Shown here one piece after another: positions 16,517 to 25,738 of a stretch of DNA of 58,217 nt; position 1 is the first letter of the stretch; every line of letters begins with the position of its first letter. Made by a program: the position numbers and the translations under genes. Below the pieces are notes generated by a model. The model made no database searches. It was not told the DNA's origin and was given only the letters and a program-made list of their open reading frames with translations. This DNA is from a virus. The DNA lies in the IMG/VR virus record IMGVR_UViG_3300035181_001345, positions 1 through 58,217 of that record, one strand, 5' to 3'.

Positions 16517-16555
16517 GATATAATTTATAGTACTTTATTATCAAGGATACTAGAT

Positions 16556-18751
16556 TTGTCAATCAAAAAAACACAAGCTGAATTTGACGTAGAAGTTAAA
16601 GAGGTTGAGAAACATGGTTTGTATTTGGATCCCTCAGCTCAACAATATCAAGGAACTCATTACAAATATACATGGAAATGTGCAAATAATCATAGTTGGA
16701 ACGCACCCTTTATTAGAATAAAACAAGGTCACGGTTGTCCTATTTGTAGTATTAAACATACATCTACCAAGAACACAATATCAGTTGAACAATTTTTACT
16801 CAGATTGGATAAACGAAATCTTGTATATCCCAAAGTTGAGTATGTTAGTGGATTTAATGGAATGACCAAGAAATCTATTTTTAGGTGTGTTGAGTGCAAT
16901 CATGAATGGAAAACTTTACCAAAAACAATAATACAAGGTTCTGGATGTCCCGAATGCAAGCGAATTAATAACATCCATTTACATTTGTATACTCACGATG
17001 AATTTATTGAGAAACTGAACATTCGCAATTCGGGATGTTTGGATAGTATGATTTACTTAGATTCAGGACAAACGTACGAAGGTAGTGGGTCAAAGCTGGT
17101 TTTTGTGTGTGAAAATAATCATAGATGGAAAGCAAGACCTGGAGACATACTTAACAAAAATATAGGTTGTCCACACTGTGCTGGAATTGTACGTCGAGGG
17201 TTTAGACAAGCACTATTAGATATAAAAGAAAAATGGCCACAACTGACAGTGTGTAGTCAACATGGGGATCAACTCGGTAGACGAGAGTCTGTTGAAGTTC
17301 AGTGTGAAAATAATCACATATGGGATACTACGTATGAACGGTTAATGAATGGACATTATTGTCCACATTGTTATGGAAATGCAAGATATAATCAACAAAC
17401 GTTTATACAAAAATTATTAACAGTAGCACCAACAATTCAAGTATTAGGACAATATCAACAAACACACATACCTATAGATGTTAAGTGTAATGTGTGTCAA
17501 CATAGATGGAAACCCAGGCCATATAATTTAATCCAAGGATATGGATGTCCCCAGTGCTCTAGGAACAACAAATTTTCAAAAAAATCGCTTGTATGGTTGA
17601 AGTATATAGAATTGCGTGACAATTGCAAGCTTAACCATGCAACACAGTACGGAGAATTTAGAGTTCCAGGAACACGATACCGCGTGGACGGTTTTAATCC
17701 AAAGACCAACACGATATATGAATTTTATGGAGATTATTGGCATGGAAATCCAAAAGTATACGATCCAACTCAATACAATCAGCATCTCAATAAATCATAT
17801 AACGACTTGTATCAACATACAATATTAAGAGAACAAAAACTAATTAATTTGGGATATAATGTAGTTTCTGTATGGGAAAGTGATTTTGATCAGTTAATAA
17901 CTAACAATTTTACAGCTGAAGTGCTCCAATATATTAATGTATCTGATTATACGTTAGTACAACAAACCTCTAATATTATAGAATTAGAAAGTGAAAAAAT
18001 TGTTTTAATTATAATTAATATTAATGTTCCACCGGCAATAGACGAAAGGAAGAGTACAATTAAACAATCACAGAGACATCACAAACCAGTATTTGTGTTG
18101 TTTTCTGATGAATTAAAACAACGACCGGATCTTATTCGTCGAAAACTATCACATTACACACAAAACAATAATGTAATACCAAGAATACACGCAAGAGATT
18201 GTAAGATTGTACCTATAACTAACAAAGAAAAATCTCCACTACTGGATAAAAATCACGTTCAAGGAAACGACAATTCTCAGATTGCCTATGGTGCATATTA
18301 TAATGATGAGTTGGTGGCGGTGATGACATTTTCTGTTCCACGAACTGGGATTGGTGTTCACAAGAACAAACAAACAAACACATTCGAATTGGTTCGATTT
18401 TGCACTGAAGTTAGTTACCGAATCCCCGGAATTGCATCTAGATTACTGGAGCATTTTAAACGAAATCATGAGTGGACAGAGATTTATAGTTATGCTGATA
18501 AGCGATGGAGTAAAGGGAATATGTACTATCAACTTGGATTTAACTTAGTTGTTGATAATCCACCTGATTATTTTTATATCGTTAATGGGGTTCGTAAACA
18601 CAGATGGAATTACAGAAAAGATATGTTAAAAAATTCTCTTATTAACTATGACCCAAGTTTAACCGAATACCAAAACATGACAAATCATGGTTTTTATAGG
18701 GTATGGGATTGTGGTACGTTAAAATTCTCAATTAAAAACCCCAAATTATAA
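16556..18751 (+). CDS. Chimeric homing endonuclease: five zinc ribbons + Vsr nuclease + acetyltransferase-like domain
   Basis: The largest HEG here (731 residues). Residues about 35-340 hold five zinc ribbons of the form C-x2-4-NH-x-W ... GCPxC (first at Cys42 to Cys64). At about 370-400 a Vsr-type core reads RVDGFNPKTNTIYEFYGDYW followed by HGNP, the acidic and His residues of the nuclease. From about 545 to 700 comes the same GNAT-like domain as in the finger-type HEGs (KNHVQGND, then YADKRWSKGNMYYQLGF, PDYFYI). It thus joins the two HEG architectures of this genome in one chain. The start is TTG with AAGGAT eight bases upstream. It lies between gp23 and the 111-residue protein. Confidence 0.8.
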   Translation: MSIKKTQAEFDVEVKEVEKHGLYLDPSAQQYQGTHYKYTWKCANNHSWNAPFIRIKQGHGCPICSIKHTSTKNTISVEQFLLRLDKRNLVYPKVEYVSGFNGMTKKSIFRCVECNHEWKTLPKTIIQGSGCPECKRINNIHLHLYTHDEFIEKLNIRNSGCLDSMIYLDSGQTYEGSGSKLVFVCENNHRWKARPGDILNKNIGCPHCAGIVRRGFRQALLDIKEKWPQLTVCSQHGDQLGRRESVEVQCENNHIWDTTYERLMNGHYCPHCYGNARYNQQTFIQKLLTVAPTIQVLGQYQQTHIPIDVKCNVCQHRWKPRPYNLIQGYGCPQCSRNNKFSKKSLVWLKYIELRDNCKLNHATQYGEFRVPGTRYRVDGFNPKTNTIYEFYGDYWHGNPKVYDPTQYNQHLNKSYNDLYQHTILREQKLINLGYNVVSVWESDFDQLITNNFTAEVLQYINVSDYTLVQQTSNIIELESEKIVLIIININVPPAIDERKSTIKQSQRHHKPVFVLFSDELKQRPDLIRRKLSHYTQNNNVIPRIHARDCKIVPITNKEKSPLLDKNHVQGNDNSQIAYGAYYNDELVAVMTFSVPRTGIGVHKNKQTNTFELVRFCTEVSYRIPGIASRLLEHFKRNHEWTEIYSYADKRWSKGNMYYQLGFNLVVDNPPDYFYIVNGVRKHRWNYRKDMLKNSLINYDPSLTEYQNMTNHGFYRVWDCGTLKFSIKNPKL

Positions 18752-18768
18752 TATATTTGGAAATCTCC

Positions 18769-18776
18769 AATAAATA
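18769..18776 (+). promoter_or_regulatory. Late-promoter-like AATAAATA
   Basis: AATAAATA 26 bases before the ATG at 18803, one mismatch from consensus. Confidence 0.5.
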
Positions 18777-18802
18777 TAATTTAACTACAAAAAGAGTTTT
18801 TG

Positions 18803-19138
18803 ATGAGATTAACCTTTAAAGAATATCTTGAATCCAAAGAGAAGCTTCTTGAAGCTATAAAGAGCTCCCCTGTTCAAAAATCTAGTTACAACGTTTCGAA
18901 GTATTGTAAACTTGTCGTCTTTAATGAAGATCAAAAACAAACAATTTTATTAAAACCTGGGCATCAAGTTATAGTTGAGTGGATATACGACAACCTCGCA
19001 GACCCTCAGCCTGTAAATCTACAGATTGAGGATATTAAAAACCCAATGATTGATGAAATTTCATATACAACCATTTGGAAGGGTATGAAATTAAAAGAGT
19101 GGCTTAAGAAAAATACATCCGAAACTATCAAACAATAA
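18803..19138 (+). CDS. Unknown protein with capsid-targeting-like N-terminus, 111 aa
   Basis: I do not recognise the main domain. The first residues, MRLTFKEYLESKEKLLEA, resemble T4 capsid-targeting peptides: a short amphipathic start with K/R, aromatic, acidic residues and a Leu-Leu-Glu/Ala bond that fits the gp21 protease rule. The nucleotidyltransferase at 1744-2478 has a closely similar start (MKLTFKQYI). The remaining 90 residues look beta-rich with a helical end. It may be an internal head protein delivered with the DNA. The frame can also open at TTG 18800, but ATG 18803 is the natural start after AAAGAG. Confidence 0.7.
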   Translation: MRLTFKEYLESKEKLLEAIKSSPVQKSSYNVSKYCKLVVFNEDQKQTILLKPGHQVIVEWIYDNLADPQPVNLQIEDIKNPMIDEISYTTIWKGMKLKEWLKKNTSETIKQ

Positions 19139-19146
19139 TTAAAATA

Positions 19147-19154
19147 AATAAATA
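19147..19154 (+). promoter_or_regulatory. Late-promoter-like AATAAATA before gp13
   Basis: AATAAATA followed by C, 25 bases before the ATG at 19179; a second overlapping copy starts at 19143. Confidence 0.5.
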
Positions 19155-19178
19155 CACATTGATAGTTAGGAGTACTAG

Positions 19179-22100
19179 ATGTCTTCTCTAGGGTTGTATA
19201 CAGACGCGCCAGATAAAATTGTTAACGAAGGTCGTGAAATTACGATCACGCTTGATAGAACAACACCAACAACAGCGACAATAAAATGGACCCTTCCTAA
19301 GGGTGCTCCTGGATGTTCTATTAATGATTTAAATTATAACGGAATTGTTATAGTTGCAGACACGTGTGAAATAAATCAAAACCAAACCCCTGAAAATAAA
19401 CGTTTTTATACTGGCGATCCAACGGTAGATGTTAATTTATTTGCTGGCGATAAGATTGGTACAGGTTTAGTGGTGGGTGCTTTTTATGATGATAAAACTA
19501 CCACTTCAATGAAGATCACCGGTTTACAGCCAAACGTGCCTTATTATGTTGCTGGATTTGCTGTAGATAATGTCTTAACGTATCACTACGAAGGATCTCA
19601 CTCATATTCACAGGACTATCAAAGTAAAAAAGAACCTGATACTCCAGGGTATCAGGTTGTTCAACTAGGAGTACAATCTACAGACAGAACTGGTTTAGAT
19701 GTCAACAAAACATACAAATTATCCATTATGATTGATGGTTATCAGTATGGTGATCCATATGGACCTGGAGTTTTATATCCAAATGAAGAGTTTCTTGACG
19801 AGACTTATCTAACAGGAAACAGTACTCTCCAGCAACAACTTGTTTTTAAACATATTATTCCAGTGGAAGGATCGAATAATCAAACGTATCAACAACTGGT
19901 TAATAGTTTAAATTTTGCATTTGCAACTTTAAATTCTCCTCTACAAGGACCTACTCCTCCAGGAACAGGAACATTGTTTATCAATCCGTCAACAAACACG
20001 TTATATTTGTGGGATGGAGCATCAAACCAACCGTTGGATGCAATTACGGGGTCTGTTGTACCAACCTCTCCCGGTATTGGTGGTTTGTGGCTTAACACTC
20101 AAACAAACAAATTGAGTATGTGGGATGGTATAACTTGGATATCACAAGCCAATATTACATATCCTTCAGATCCAACACAACCTGGGTGTGATACAATTTG
20201 GTATGACGGGAATAAATCATTTGCTTGGGACGGTTCGGTTTGGATTCCTGTCAACACAATAACACAATCAACTGACCCTTCATTATCTCCTGTTATGCCA
20301 TGTGGTTCATATTGGTTAAACTCAACAACAAATGTTTTGAGTAGTTGGGGTATAACCAATGGAGACTGCTCTTCTCAACGGTGTCCACTCGTTCCGGGTC
20401 AAACATCAACAGGTGTATGGAATCCAACAAATGCTTTTGTGTGGTTAGATGATCCTAGACTCATTCCAGATGGATATTACTGGTTTAATACTACCAATAA
20501 TAAATTGACATATCGGATGTCTGGTCAATGGACGTCTATATTCACAAGTGTTATTGTTTCAACTGCTACAACATCTCCAATAGCACAGGGAGTTAATAGC
20601 TTCTGGTATAATCCAGACTTAGAAACCCTTCATCAGTGGAGTGGTGCTGTTTGGGTTGATATTTCAAGTTATTTAATAATATGGTTTACAGATCCTACCA
20701 CCCCCGCTGCTGATAGTCTCTATTTTGATGAAACCAAACTGCATGTTTGGGATACAGTAAATCAGATGTGGACAATCGTGAACAACTTTGTTGACAGTCC
20801 AACTAATCCTGCTAAAGCTCCCTCACTAGTAAAACCAACAATATGGGTTAACGGAAATTCGATTCTTTTGTGGGATGGAATGCAGTGGATTAATCCATGT
20901 TTAATATCCAACGCTTCAGATCCTACTCACGTATCTACTGGTACATTTTGGTTTAACTCAACATCACATAAGTGGAGTATAAAAACTGGTTCGGGGTGGA
21001 GTCCTATTAATTACATTAGTTCTGATGTAATCCCAACTTCATTGGTGGTTGGTCAGTACTGGTACAACACAGACGCAAAAACGTTATTCGTGTGGAATGG
21101 AGTATCATGGGTTCCGTTAATGTTTCAAACTCAACCATTTTCTATGGCTTCAGGAACACAATGGTATAATACCAATGATCAAACACTATATGAGTGGAAA
21201 AATTTAAAGTGGGAAAAGAAGCGAGTTCCAAATGTTAGGTTAAATGAGTATGGTCATTTTATATTCACGAGTGGAACTTCAGGTTCTCAATCCAGAATGG
21301 CTATTATTCCCAATGATCCTATAGCTGATGATCTTTTATTCTGTTTAACTCCAAAGGGGTTAGCTCAATCTCCTACTACGGGGACAGATGGTTTGTTACC
21401 AGGACCATCATATAGAGAGATTGGAATTGGAACTGATGGTTCATCAGCCCGACGCAGGGACATGGTTGAGAATATTCTAACACAACTTGGTTATCCTATC
21501 GTTCAAGTTGAATTAACAAAAGAACAATTAGAATTTTGTGTGGATCAAGCATTCCAGACACTGAGACGTAGGGGATCTGCTGGTTATCAACGAGTGATGT
21601 TCTTCTTTAATTTAGAGCCTGGGCAACAAAAATATAAATTGACCAATAGATCAGTTGGGTTCCATAAGATAGTTAGTGTTATGGGAATGATGAGAATGTC
21701 ATCAGCTTTCCTTGGGACTGCAGAAGGTCAAGGAGTGTATGGACAAATAGTGTTGCAACACTTATACCAAATGGGAACGTTTGATCTTGTGAGTTATCAT
21801 GTCATTAATGAGTACTTGGAATTAATGGAAAAGTTGTTTGCCTCAAATATTATGTATTTTTGGGAAGAAACCACGAGAACGTTAACAGTTCACCAAAATC
21901 TCTGGAGACCTGAGCGAGTGCTTATGGATGCTGTTATAGAACGAACCGAACAAGATATATTAGCTGATAGATATCTAAATAACTGGATACAGACTTGGGC
22001 CACCGGAGAAGCATGTCAATTGCTAGCTGAAATTCGAGGCAAATATGCTACTTTACCAGGAGCTGGAGGAGGAGTGTCATTAAATGCTGTTGATTTAAGG

Positions 22101-22205
22101 GCACGTGCTCAAGCTAGTTTTCAACAATGTTTGGATGATCTTGATAACAGTATTGCCTCTAACCCTGAAGAAATCGGGTTAGGTTGTTCGATTATTATGG
22201 GATAA
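19179..22205 (+). CDS. gp13: Neck protein (T4 gp13-like) fused to N-terminal Fn3-like and W-D-G repeat region
   Basis: Only the C-terminal 265 residues (about 745-1008) correspond to T4 gp13 (309 residues), with SARRRDMVENILTQLGYP, LEFCVDQAFQTLRRRG and LWRPERVLMDAVIERTEQD words. Gp13 seals the packaged head and joins the tail. The first 230 residues contain an Fn3-like beta domain (ATIKWTLP, then MKITGLQPNVPYYV). Residues about 263-683 are eleven imperfect repeats of about 40 residues of the form W-(Y/F/L)-N-x5-L-x2-W-(D/N)-G-x2-W. Similar modules occur in the fibre proteins downstream. The fusion would put a whisker- or fibre-like arm on the neck. The ATG at 19179 has a TAGGAG site. Confidence 0.82.
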   Translation: MSSLGLYTDAPDKIVNEGREITITLDRTTPTTATIKWTLPKGAPGCSINDLNYNGIVIVADTCEINQNQTPENKRFYTGDPTVDVNLFAGDKIGTGLVVGAFYDDKTTTSMKITGLQPNVPYYVAGFAVDNVLTYHYEGSHSYSQDYQSKKEPDTPGYQVVQLGVQSTDRTGLDVNKTYKLSIMIDGYQYGDPYGPGVLYPNEEFLDETYLTGNSTLQQQLVFKHIIPVEGSNNQTYQQLVNSLNFAFATLNSPLQGPTPPGTGTLFINPSTNTLYLWDGASNQPLDAITGSVVPTSPGIGGLWLNTQTNKLSMWDGITWISQANITYPSDPTQPGCDTIWYDGNKSFAWDGSVWIPVNTITQSTDPSLSPVMPCGSYWLNSTTNVLSSWGITNGDCSSQRCPLVPGQTSTGVWNPTNAFVWLDDPRLIPDGYYWFNTTNNKLTYRMSGQWTSIFTSVIVSTATTSPIAQGVNSFWYNPDLETLHQWSGAVWVDISSYLIIWFTDPTTPAADSLYFDETKLHVWDTVNQMWTIVNNFVDSPTNPAKAPSLVKPTIWVNGNSILLWDGMQWINPCLISNASDPTHVSTGTFWFNSTSHKWSIKTGSGWSPINYISSDVIPTSLVVGQYWYNTDAKTLFVWNGVSWVPLMFQTQPFSMASGTQWYNTNDQTLYEWKNLKWEKKRVPNVRLNEYGHFIFTSGTSGSQSRMAIIPNDPIADDLLFCLTPKGLAQSPTTGTDGLLPGPSYREIGIGTDGSSARRRDMVENILTQLGYPIVQVELTKEQLEFCVDQAFQTLRRRGSAGYQRVMFFFNLEPGQQKYKLTNRSVGFHKIVSVMGMMRMSSAFLGTAEGQGVYGQIVLQHLYQMGTFDLVSYHVINEYLELMEKLFASNIMYFWEETTRTLTVHQNLWRPERVLMDAVIERTEQDILADRYLNNWIQTWATGEACQLLAEIRGKYATLPGAGGGVSLNAVDLRARAQASFQQCLDDLDNSIASNPEEIGLGCSIIMG
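19969..21228 (+). repeat. Eleven imperfect protein-coding repeats in gp13
   Basis: Eleven units of roughly 100-130 bases encode a W-x-N ... L-x2-W-D-G-x2-W pattern. They are recognisable at protein level; DNA identity between units is low, so they are old. Confidence 0.75.
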
Positions 22206-22211
22206 TATATG

Positions 22212-22219
22212 TATAAATA
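22212..22219 (+). promoter_or_regulatory. Late promoter TATAAATA before the 366-residue HEG
   Basis: Exact TATAAATA, 30 bases before ATG 22250. Confidence 0.65.
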
Positions 22220-22249
22220 TGCTAAACCCAGAAGTTGTACAATAACTAT

Positions 22250-23350
22250 ATGAAAAAAATAACTCACGACCAGTATGTAGCATGGATTTTACTCAATAGA
22301 CCAGATTATGAGGTTCTAGAGTATTATATTGATTCCAATACAAAAATTCTACACAGACACAAGGAATCTGGGGGTGAATGGTTGTGTTCTCCAGAAAAGT
22401 TTAAAATGGGTACATCTTATCCACCATTATCCAGAAACAACAAATCACCAGTAAAAATATCCCATCAGCAATATGTTGAGTGGGTTAACCACAACAGACC
22501 AGATTTTTGTATAATCGGAGAGTATAAAAATACTAATACAAAAATTCTACACAGACACAAAGAATCTGGGGTTGAATGGTTGTGTTCTCCAGAGAAATTT
22601 AAAAAAGGTCATGGTCCAACTGAATTGTCTAGGTGTCCTCGTATGACTAATTTAGAATATGTCCAATATATTAAACAAAACAATATTCAAATTGAACCAT
22701 TAGAACGTTTTAGGACAAAAACAAAACCCATAAAGCATAAATGTTTGATAAGTAATGATGTTTTTTACATATCACCAATCCGAGTATTAACCAATAATAA
22801 ATTTAAATATGTTAGAAAAATTAATGATACAAGTTCTTACAAGCAGTGGTTATCTGTAAACTATCCGTCGTTGTTGATTACAGAACCGTACGTTACGTCC
22901 AGAACAAAGATAAATCATATTGATGTAAAGTCTGGGAGTTGTTGGTATGTTAAACCGAATAATGTTATTTCTGGTCAAAGACATCCAATAGAACAATTAT
23001 CAGGTGTATCACGAGTTTCTGTGATGTGGCTTGATAAGATGGAGCAAGATAATCAAATTCATATTCAACATAAGCTCAAGGGAGGAGAGTATGTGGTTAC
23101 TGGAGTAGGGCGAGTTGATGGGTATTGTGCGGAAACAAACACAGTTTTTGAGTTTCACGGAGATTTTTGGCATGGAAATCCAGACATTTTTGATCCAAAT
23201 GAAATTAACCCTGTTACCAAACAGAAGTTTGGGTATCTATACAACACCACGTTATTACGAGAACAAAAAATATTAGATAGAGGGTATAATCTAATTACAA
23301 TATGGGAACGTGAATTCTTAGATACGTTGAAGGAAAATTATAATGAGTAA
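22250..23350 (+). CDS. Homing endonuclease, non-zinc repeat modules + Vsr nuclease
   Basis: A 366-residue protein with two near-identical 66-codon modules (each has a QYVxW helix and a TNTKILHRHKESG beta hairpin ending in EWLCSPEKF), two weaker related modules, then a C-terminal Vsr-type core RVDGYCAETNTVFEFHGDFW followed by HGNP and LLREQKILDRGYNLITIW. It lacks the Cys pairs of the other HEG repeats, so the modules look like zinc-free relatives. A frame from TTG 22235 exists, but ATG 22250 is more likely. Its last eight bases overlap the gp14 start, so the HEG now carries the gp14 ribosome site. Confidence 0.75.
   Translation: MKKITHDQYVAWILLNRPDYEVLEYYIDSNTKILHRHKESGGEWLCSPEKFKMGTSYPPLSRNNKSPVKISHQQYVEWVNHNRPDFCIIGEYKNTNTKILHRHKESGVEWLCSPEKFKKGHGPTELSRCPRMTNLEYVQYIKQNNIQIEPLERFRTKTKPIKHKCLISNDVFYISPIRVLTNNKFKYVRKINDTSSYKQWLSVNYPSLLITEPYVTSRTKINHIDVKSGSCWYVKPNNVISGQRHPIEQLSGVSRVSVMWLDKMEQDNQIHIQHKLKGGEYVVTGVGRVDGYCAETNTVFEFHGDFWHGNPDIFDPNEINPVTKQKFGYLYNTTLLREQKILDRGYNLITIWEREFLDTLKENYNE
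22337..22600 (+). repeat. Near-identical 66-base direct repeats in an HEG (22337-22402 and 22535-22600)
   Basis: The copies are 198 bases apart (66 codons) and differ at only a few positions, far more alike than the flanking parts of the modules. This suggests a recent duplication or gene conversion inside the DNA-recognition region. Confidence 0.8.
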
Positions 23351-24914
23351 TTGTGGACAAGTTGGAAACCTAACAGATTGTAACAATACAGCTTCAAGTG
23401 AAACTGTGTGTTCTCCATATAACTTAAGTACTGATCCAGCTAATTGTTATATTCAAAGTTTAATGGCAGAAGCTATCAATATTGCATCTGCTCCTCTCAA
23501 TATATTTAAATTAATGGGTGTACATGAGCAGGGAAGTTTAATAGATTTGACAGGATCTGGTGTCCCTATTTCCAGTGGTGAGTATTCAGATTATTCAGCA
23601 AATAATGTGTTCAACAAAAATAACAATGAATGGAGATCAACTCAAAGAGGAGATTTGGTAACTTTATCCAGTTATATAGGGTATGATTTTGGTCCAATCC
23701 GGTTAGATAACGGTCGACTTCGGTATTCAATCGAAACCGCTGTTAGACATCACATCACAACAATTCGCATTCAGCAGGGGTGTGAAAGTAAAAATCGTAT
23801 TACCCGTGCTCGAATAGAAAGATCTGATAATAATCAAACATGGTTTGGGGTTGCAATAATAAATTTACCTGATTCACCAGATGTTGAATTAGTGTCATTT
23901 AAGCAATCAACTGCATCAAGATATTGGAGACTTCGACCTATAAACTTCAATGGTGGGTCATTGGATTTTTGGATAGTTAAACGTTTAGAGTTGATTGATT
24001 ATACTGCTACAGATATAAGCAATGTTCAAGATGAGATGGGATTTCTTGAAAATAGAGATCGGGCCTACTCAACAACGAGTGTTCAAATTAAAGGATTTTA
24101 TGATATACAAGATCATTTGACCAACTTGTCTCGTTTTGGTATTGACATGAGTTTGAGTCAGAACATAACATTCCAAATTGCGATTAGTACTGCTGTTGCA
24201 GCACTTGGAAGACCTGTTGTGGTTGGAGACATCATAGAGGTTCCTAGTGAGGCTCAATTTAATACCAAAATGCAATTGATTAAAAAATATTTGGAAGTAA
24301 CAGATGTTGGCTGGTCTTCAAATGGGTATACACCTGGATGGCAACCATCAATCCAGCGAGTAGGAACTTTACCAATGTTAGCAAGTCAAGAAACGATGGA
24401 TATCATTGGAGATCTTAATCCTTCTTCTAATCTAAATGGTTTCACTAATGTTGAAGGTCTACCTTTCCAAGCTGATGCGTTTGTGGCAAATATAAGAGCT
24501 TCAGCCACTGCTGAAACAGCAGTCCCTGAGTTAGGAGAAGATACTGCTAATGTTCGTCAGTTTAATCAAGCTGAAATTGACAATGCAAAAGCTAATGGTG
24601 TAGATTTATCAAGATTTAACCAAGATGGTGGAGATCAACCAAAAATTTATATTGATGATGGTATGCCACCAAATGGACTACCTTATACTGAGGGGATGTC
24701 ATTTCCTACGAATCCTAAGGATGGGGATTATCACCGACTCACGTATGATCCAGCTTATAATATTTTGATAAGGTTATATCAGTATAGTGCTGTTAAAGTT
24801 CGTTGGATTTTCTTAGAGGAAGATACTCGTTCCTATTACAACCGTCAAAAACCTCTATTACAAGATTTGTTACATAGTCCAAATAGAATCCCTGGTGAAG
24901 ATATTACTAAGTAA
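23343..24914 (+). CDS. gp14: Neck protein (T4 gp14-like) with inserted discoidin-like domain
   Basis: A 523-residue protein in the gp14 position between gp13 and gp15; T4 gp14 has 256. The N-terminus (residues about 28-60, YIQSLMAEAINIASAPLNIF) and the C-terminal half (FYDIQDHLTNLSRFGIDMS, VVVGDIIEVPSEAQF) fit a gp14-like neck protein. Residues about 78-222 have the pattern of an F5/8 type C (discoidin) jelly roll: RGDLVTLSSYIGYDFG, ITTIRIQQG, ARIERSDNNQTW and SRYWRLRPI. Such domains bind sugars or surfaces. The insertion suggests neck decoration. The start overlaps the upstream HEG, with AAGGAAAAT as ribosome site. Confidence 0.72.
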   Translation: MSNCGQVGNLTDCNNTASSETVCSPYNLSTDPANCYIQSLMAEAINIASAPLNIFKLMGVHEQGSLIDLTGSGVPISSGEYSDYSANNVFNKNNNEWRSTQRGDLVTLSSYIGYDFGPIRLDNGRLRYSIETAVRHHITTIRIQQGCESKNRITRARIERSDNNQTWFGVAIINLPDSPDVELVSFKQSTASRYWRLRPINFNGGSLDFWIVKRLELIDYTATDISNVQDEMGFLENRDRAYSTTSVQIKGFYDIQDHLTNLSRFGIDMSLSQNITFQIAISTAVAALGRPVVVGDIIEVPSEAQFNTKMQLIKKYLEVTDVGWSSNGYTPGWQPSIQRVGTLPMLASQETMDIIGDLNPSSNLNGFTNVEGLPFQADAFVANIRASATAETAVPELGEDTANVRQFNQAEIDNAKANGVDLSRFNQDGGDQPKIYIDDGMPPNGLPYTEGMSFPTNPKDGDYHRLTYDPAYNILIRLYQYSAVKVRWIFLEEDTRSYYNRQKPLLQDLLHSPNRIPGEDITK

Positions 24915-24938
24915 CCACCATTCAATGAATGGTGGTTA
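24912..24938 (+). terminator. Hairpin after gp14
   Basis: TAACCACCATTCA (24912-24924) pairs with TGAATGGTGGTTA (24926-24938); a long perfect stem, with a few bases opened to form the loop. There is no T run, so it may be a processing or attenuation site. Confidence 0.55.
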
Positions 24939-24946
24939 AATGAACA

Positions 24947-24954
24947 TATAAATA
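24947..24954 (+). promoter_or_regulatory. Late promoter TATAAATA for gp15
   Basis: Exact TATAAATA, 22 bases before the ATG at 24977. Confidence 0.75.
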
Positions 24955-24976
24955 TCAAAAACAGTAAGGTTAACAT

Positions 24977-25738
24977 ATGACAATTGATACATATTATTTT
25001 GATCACCAGATTGCAAATTACATAGTTCAATTTATGAACGTTTTTAGTGGTATGGTGGTTAAGACTGGCAAGAGGGCAGATGGGACAGAAAAGGATATAA
25101 TCGTTCCTATTCAATACGGTAGTCGTGATAGAGTAGTATCAGCCATTCTAAGTGACAATACACAAAACAAGCCATTGAGATTACCAGTGATGAGTTGTCA
25201 TATTGATGAAATAGGTTATGCAATGCATAGACATAAGGGTGTAGGTGTTACTAGAGTCGTAAAATACGTCCCAAGAGGTGGATTATTGCACGAAGATGCA
25301 AAAACAATCCACCAATTAATGCCGAACCCATATGACATCATGATGTCGTTATCAATTTACACAAGTAATGTGAACACTCAACATCAGATATTAGAACAAC
25401 TATTTTTACTATTCGATCCAATTTTACAATTACAAACATCAGATTCTACATTTGATTGGACTAAAATAACTAAAATAGTGTTACGGAATATTCAATATGA
25501 AGAAAATTATCCAATTGGGACTGATCGTAGAATGATTGTAACTACTATAAATTTTGAGATGCCTATTTGGATTTCTGGACCTTCAGAACTCAAAAATGAA
25601 CTCATTAAGAAGATATACGCTCGTATTGGTGCAGTTAGTAGCTTGGATGTATCTTCTGCAGATATTGTACAACAGATGAATGATCAGAATATAAATTACG
25701 ACTTATTATCATCTGCCGATGTTGTTGATGTGAATTAA
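24977..25738 (+). CDS. gp15: Tail sheath stabiliser and completion protein (T4 gp15-like)
   Basis: At 253 residues it is close to T4 gp15 (272). Matching words include the opening YYFDHQIANYIVQFMNVFSG, VPIQYGSRDRVVSAI, LPVMSCHIDEIGY, NPYDIMMSLSIYT and QILEQLFLLFDPILQLQ. Gp15 forms the terminal hexamer on the finished tail and joins it to the neck. The neighbours (gp14 upstream, gp18 downstream) support the call. It has a late promoter and an AAGGTTA ribosome site. Confidence 0.9.
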   Translation: MTIDTYYFDHQIANYIVQFMNVFSGMVVKTGKRADGTEKDIIVPIQYGSRDRVVSAILSDNTQNKPLRLPVMSCHIDEIGYAMHRHKGVGVTRVVKYVPRGGLLHEDAKTIHQLMPNPYDIMMSLSIYTSNVNTQHQILEQLFLLFDPILQLQTSDSTFDWTKITKIVLRNIQYEENYPIGTDRRMIVTTINFEMPIWISGPSELKNELIKKIYARIGAVSSLDVSSADIVQQMNDQNINYDLLSSADVVDVN

